DNA from: an uncultured Saprospiraceae bacterium
Lineage (GTDB): Bacteria > Bacteroidota > Bacteroidia > Chitinophagales > Saprospiraceae
Assembly (NCBI GenBank): GCA_937930625.1
Contig: CALHBW010000060.1
Location: 1 to 5,806, forward strand
DNA length: 5,806 nucleotides
Direction of reading: 5' to 3'
In this document: positions 1 to 4,100 of the stretch, piece after piece
Numbering within the stretch: the first letter of the stretch is position 1
Layout of the letters: each line of letters opens with the position of its first letter
Notes under the pieces: model-generated
Databases searched by the model: none
What the model saw: the letters and a program-made list of their open reading frames with translations, nothing else
What the model was told of the DNA's origin: nothing
Made by a program: the position numbers and the translations under genes

Positions 1-1
1 G

Positions 2-1000
2 GATTTATTGAATAATATTTTAGAAACGGATGAAACGAATAATGGCTTGGTCAGCGATAATTTGGTGGATGTGAACATTCCTGAGCTTCCATTAAACACA
101 CTCACTCCCAATATTTTACAAAACGACATTCCGCTTTATTACCGCGTAGAAATTGCTGATTCTCTATACAATGAAACGCTTAAAATTGAATTAGAAGGAG
201 ATTCGATAAATGGCTCGAATGAATTGTATATCAGCTTCGCAGCTACACCTTCCCGTGTGGAATACGAACACGCAGAACTGACACCATTTCTAGGTAATCA
301 GGAATTGATTGTCCCTAATTTGAGTTCGGGAACTTACTATCTGATGGTACACGGTCTGACCACCGCAGCAGCACAGCAGGATATTTCTCTGTTTGCTTCT
401 ATCTTAGAATTTGGTATTCGCTCTGTCGATGCCAACGTAGGTGGCAACAATGGCAGAGTCAGCGTCCGCATTGAAGGTGCGCGATTTGAGGAAGATATGG
501 CGGTGATTCTGGACAATGGCAGTGCGGGAATTTACATAGCAAGTGCAGTCTATTACATTGACCCGACTACGATTTATGCAACCTTTGATTTGACAGGCGC
601 AAATGTGGGCATATATGATGTAGAAGTTCGCAGAGATGATGGTGTTACTGCTGTCCTTGAAGATGGCTTTGAAATCATCGAAGGCAGTCCGCCCAGCTTG
701 GTCATCAGTATCGACCATCCACCCAATACGCGGCTCAATCGCATCGTCCCCATGACCTTACATGTGGTCAATGACGGACTTACAGACGTACCCGTGCGCG
801 AGATATACGCCATTAGTACGCAAGGCGCACCATTGGGCAGAACCGTCACCGAGTTGGAAGAAGGACGCGCCGACATCCCCATTGACCTCCATATTCCCGG
901 TGAACCGCTTGATGTGATTCGTCCGGGTGGGACGGTTTCGGTTACTTTTTATACTGTCTCTGATTCGCCGATGAGGTTTCAATTGGTGGATGTAAATTAG
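2..1000 (+). CDS. C-terminal part of a large secreted multidomain protein (PPC-like, TIG/IPT-like, CARDB-like); 5' end outside window
   Basis: The frame is open to the window edge, so this is a 3' fragment. The TTG at base 8 is an internal Leu rather than a start: no signal peptide follows it and the frame continues upstream. Numbering from that codon, residues about 40-130 look like a bacterial PPC beta domain (NELYISF at 71-77; SGTYYLMVHG at 107-116). Residues about 134-226 look like a TIG/IPT immunoglobulin-like domain (GGNNGRVSVRIEGARF at 145-160; TATFDLTG-type strand near 190-197; GIYDVEV near 201-207). Residues about 229-330 look like a CARDB-type domain (LHVVNDGLTDVPV, later RPGGTVSVTF). 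No catalytic motif is visible. This module order is known to me from giant exported proteins of planctomycetes, cyanobacteria and Bacteroidota, so a structural or adhesive surface role is inferred. The protein ends soon after the CARDB-like domain, without the further modules those relatives usually carry and without an obvious type IX sorting signal. The 3' half is GC-rich (57-58% in two 60-base samples) compared with the DNA that follows. Confidence 0.85.
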   Translation, partial: DLLNNILETDETNNGLVSDNLVDVNIPELPLNTLTPNILQNDIPLYYRVEIADSLYNETLKIELEGDSINGSNELYISFAATPSRVEYEHAELTPFLGNQELIVPNLSSGTYYLMVHGLTTAAAQQDISLFASILEFGIRSVDANVGGNNGRVSVRIEGARFEEDMAVILDNGSAGIYIASAVYYIDPTTIYATFDLTGANVGIYDVEVRRDDGVTAVLEDGFEIIEGSPPSLVISIDHPPNTRLNRIVPMTLHVVNDGLTDVPVREIYAISTQGAPLGRTVTELEEGRADIPIDLHIPGEPLDVIRPGGTVSVTFYTVSDSPMRFQLVDVN

Positions 1001-1004
1001 CCTT

Positions 1005-1036
1005 AATTTTGAATTTTGAATGAATGAATTTTGAAT
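1005..1036. repeat. Three copies of AATTTTGAAT
   Basis: Identical 10-mers lie at 1005-1014, 1012-1021 and 1027-1036; the first two overlap by three bases. They begin five bases after the stop codon of the first gene. The last copy overlaps the 5' arm of the candidate terminator. The cluster may be slippage in AT-rich DNA or a binding site; nothing in the sequence decides which. Confidence 0.6.
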
Positions 1037-1072
1037 GTTCTAATTCACTGATTGTCAATATTCATTTTTTTT
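1032..1072 (+). terminator. Candidate weak intrinsic terminator of the first gene
   Basis: TGAATGTT (1032-1039) pairs with AATATTCA (1057-1064), with one G-U pair. A second short stem is possible inside it: 1041-1045 with 1050-1054, around a CACT loop. A run of eight T residues follows directly at 1065-1072. Position (32 bases past the stop codon) and orientation fit termination of the upstream gene. The stem is AT-rich and weak, so the call rests mainly on the T tract. If it works, the downstream gene needs its own promoter. Confidence 0.4.
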
Positions 1073-1114
1073 AAAACAGTACTGCAAAGAACACTTTTAT
1101 TTTATTAAAAAAAA
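1065..1114. repeat. 10-bp A/T inverted repeat (T8AA ... TTA8) upstream of the protease gene
   Basis: TTTTTTTTAA at 1065-1074 is the exact reverse complement of TTAAAAAAAA at 1105-1114, with 30 bases between. That spacer contains the 8-bp palindrome CAGTACTG (1077-1084). The A8 arm ends seven bases before ATG 1122. An A-rich leader without a Shine-Dalgarno sequence is normal for Bacteroidota genes, so the A tract may simply aid translation. The T tract also serves the candidate terminator. Confidence 0.5.
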
Positions 1115-1121
1115 CTAAGCC

Positions 1122-1175
1122 ATGAAATATATATCGTTAGTCATATTAAGTTTTTTATTTGTGTTTGTTTCTTGT
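1122..1175 (+). other. Lipoprotein (type II) signal peptide, lipid Cys18
   Basis: Residues 1-18 read MKYISLVILSFLFVFVSC: one Lys, a hydrophobic core, then Val-Ser-Cys, an acceptable lipobox. Cleavage before Cys18 by signal peptidase II is expected. The mature start Cys-Asn-Lys-Glu-Gln-Glu has Lys and acidic residues just after the Cys. This loosely resembles the lipoprotein export signals described in Bacteroidota (Lys followed by two acidic residues), which send lipoproteins to the cell surface. Confidence 0.85.
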
Positions 1176-4100
1176 AATAAAGAGCAGGAACAAATTAAGC
1201 TCTTGGAAGTGGAAGAGATAAAGACCCGGATTTCAAATGAAATCAAACAAACAAAAGAAGCATTTGACTGGAAAAGTGCAGATAATTTAATGATTTACAG
1301 CACATTGCTCCATAGAGATTCTATTGCCTTGATTGGTTATATTCCGGAAGGTAAAACGGAAGATGATTTTAAATTTAATAAAATGAATATCAGAGAAGAT
1401 GAGTGGGTAGTAGCTAAAATTGCTTTGCAAGATAAAATCATAAATGCAGCCAATCAACTGGGAAATTATGATGAATCCTATTTAATTCCTCCTGAACCCG
1501 AAGACCGTAGGCTACCTTATTTTTATGCAAAGATATTTGATTTAGATCTGATTGACGAACTTAGAAAAGACCCAAGAGTTCGATATATAGAACCTCCATC
1601 GGGTGGCTTTTTTGTATTAAATCCTATTTTTAATGCAGGCTGTGGGCCTGATGGTGCAGTAAGACATTGCGATAGAATTTTTGTAGGAAACAATGGCGAC
1701 TATTACTCGTGGCACTTTGCACACGAAGCGCATAGAATCAACCAAGCATGGCAAGCCAGTCAAAATAAAGGAGCAGGAAAAAAAGTTGCAGTATTTGATA
1801 CAGGGCTTTCCCAAAATTTTATAGATAATTATTTTTCAGGTGAATCTGGCGGAAGAATATTGGGTCTTAATAATAATTTTGCTTTCAATAATAGCCCTCT
1901 AAATGGTGGAGACTACCTAGACAGGTGTAGCCACGGGACCAATATTTCGGGTATCATTGCAGGTCCGAAGACTAATAATGGCGGACCTTTTGGCATTGCA
2001 TACAAGGCAAATTTATATATGTATAGATCTTTGGATGATGTCTTGATTGGAACGGATGATTTGGGAGATATTCTATCAGCAGGTATCACAGGTATCGGTT
2101 GGAATAGTGATGACGAAATTGAAGGTGTAAAGCGATCTTTAATGGATGCCGTAGATAATGGAATCAATGTTATAAATATGTCCATTGGGTCACATTTCAT
2201 CAGCAATTTAGTAGATGATGCCTTACGTGCAGCTCACGATGCCGATATTATAATGTTCGCTGCTGCCGGTACGTATCAAGCCAATGCAGTAGCTGATTTG
2301 ATACAAAACTCTTTACCCGTTGTTTATCCTGCAAATTCGGATTTCACACTGGGAGTAACAGGCTTGCGAGAAAGCGGGCAGACTTGTTATGAATGTGGAG
2401 ACGGACCCGAAGTTGACTTTGTTGTACATATGCAAAAGGGAGACGGCGGAAGAGCAGTAACTTACGGCATTGGAGATACCCAAGATGATAATGGCAATTA
2501 TTCAGACGAAGACGGGTTTCTCGATGATAATTTCGGTGGCTCATCTGCTGCAACCGCTACTATGTCAGGGATTGCCACTTTATTGTGGAGTGAATATCCT
2601 GACTGGACACGAGAACAAGTTGTCAATCAGTTAATTATGTCTGGAAGTAACTACCCAAACAAAAGCAACTCACACGGATGGGGAACAGTTAATGCTTATG
2701 AAGCCCTAACCGAAAATTTAGCTAATCCCAACCCACCAAACCAACTTTTAATAGACAAAATAACAATGCCCAATCTACCGGATGAGGTATTGGATTTTGA
2801 TGACGATTGGATGGTTACTATCAATGGAGAACCTATATTCTTGCATAGAATAAATGATGGTGCTAGTGGCGTTCCTTCCATGTTTGCATTTGATGAAAAC
2901 GATTGCGGGAATCTTATTTGGGATTTACCCAATACAAACACCTTAGATATAGAAATCTGGGTTGAAGGCAATACCTCAAAGGACTGCAAGTTCAACGATG
3001 AAACTTTCACCGAACCGGACTACGACCGCCATACAGAAACTATTACGTTAAATGCAAATTCAAACGAAGGCAGTTTCCCTGTAAATTATAATTCAACTGA
3101 ACACCCCGGAGTTGAATATTCATTTGAGTTCCATTACACAAGATATAATAACCAATCAGTACCAGATGCGCACCCCTACCAGCCGATTGCCAGTGATTAC
3201 TGTGAAGGTCCGGCAGTTCTTTTTTATGAAGAAAATAATGCAGTCGATTTTCGATACATTGCTTCCGCCATGCCCGGCACTGATGTGTTTTTCAATTTTA
3301 GTGGAATTTATACCGATTTGAACGACGTAACACGTTCTATCAAATTAAGAAACGTTGAGGAAGGCAGTGTATTTGTACTTTACGATGATGATAGCAGTGC
3401 CGCCACCTCTCAATTATTTGAAATACACGAGGCAGATTGGGTGGAAATAAGAGCCAAAAGATTTATTGCAGAAAAAACTATCGGAACACTCGAAAATAGT
3501 TTTGAAGATGATGATGTGAGAGTTATTTTTCATAGAAATAATAATTTGGATGGAAAAGTTTCTCTATACCAATCACTGGATAAACCTATCGGTCCGACCA
3601 TAGACTTTTATGATGATGAAAACGCAGAAGGAAGTTTACAATGTTCTATTGAAATACAGGACGGTTCTTCTGTTGATTTTACAGAATACACCGTCTGTGA
3701 TAATGATGAGGCAAAATCAGCCGTTCTGTACGACATTCCGGCAGGTATGACCATTTCGCTATTCGACAGAACAGAAGACGACAATCCCTTCAACGATGAT
3801 TGGATACAAATTTATGCAAAAAATAGTTTTAAGGAAATTACCATAAATACATTTGAAGTCGTCAATGGTGAAAATCCTTATGAAGACGACAACATAATTA
3901 TCAATTACAACATTCAAGATGGAAAATTAAATGACAAAGTTTCTTGGGTAAAAGTAGATGTAAACTGTGTTGAGACTCCACTACAAGTACAAATCAACCA
4001 AACACAAACACTAGACTGTTTTGAGTTCAGCTTTGCTGCACTCGAAGCAAACATAACAGGCGGAACACCACCTTTTATCTATGAATGGACAAAAGTTTCT

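Larger units (their letters stand above)
1001..1121. other. AT-rich intergenic region between the two large genes
   Basis: These 121 bases contain stops in all three forward frames (TAG 998, TGA 1021, TAA 1116), so the two genes are cleanly separate and not one gene split by a frameshift. The region holds a short repeat cluster, a candidate terminator and an A/T inverted repeat, listed separately. No tRNA, other RNA gene or insertion-sequence end is visible. No convincing Bacteroidota promoter (TTTG ... TAnnTTTG) lies between the candidate terminator and ATG 1122. Confidence 0.8.

Noticed and set aside
8..10. TTG as the start codon of the first gene
   Set aside because: The frame is open back to base 2, the following residues are not a signal peptide, and the domains belong to the middle or end of a longer exported protein.
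404..982. Reverse-strand ORFs opposite the first gene
   Set aside because: They overlap one another and a convincing forward coding frame, and their translations show no recognisable domain.
1004..1011. TAATTTTG as a Bacteroidota -7 promoter box for the protease gene
   Set aside because: It fits TAnnTTTG but lies upstream of the candidate terminator, about 110 bases from the ATG, with only a poor TTG at 983-985 as a -33 box; such matches are common in AT-rich DNA.
998..1122. The two genes as one gene broken by a frameshift
   Set aside because: All three forward frames have stops (998, 1021, 1116) and the second gene has its own signal peptide directly after ATG 1122.
3207..3965. Calling the tandem domains true beta-gamma crystallins
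   Set aside because: The 'LY/FYDD' strands are similar, but the full crystallin signature (Y/F...G.S with the paired Greek key spacing) is not clear, so only a crystallin-like pattern is claimed.
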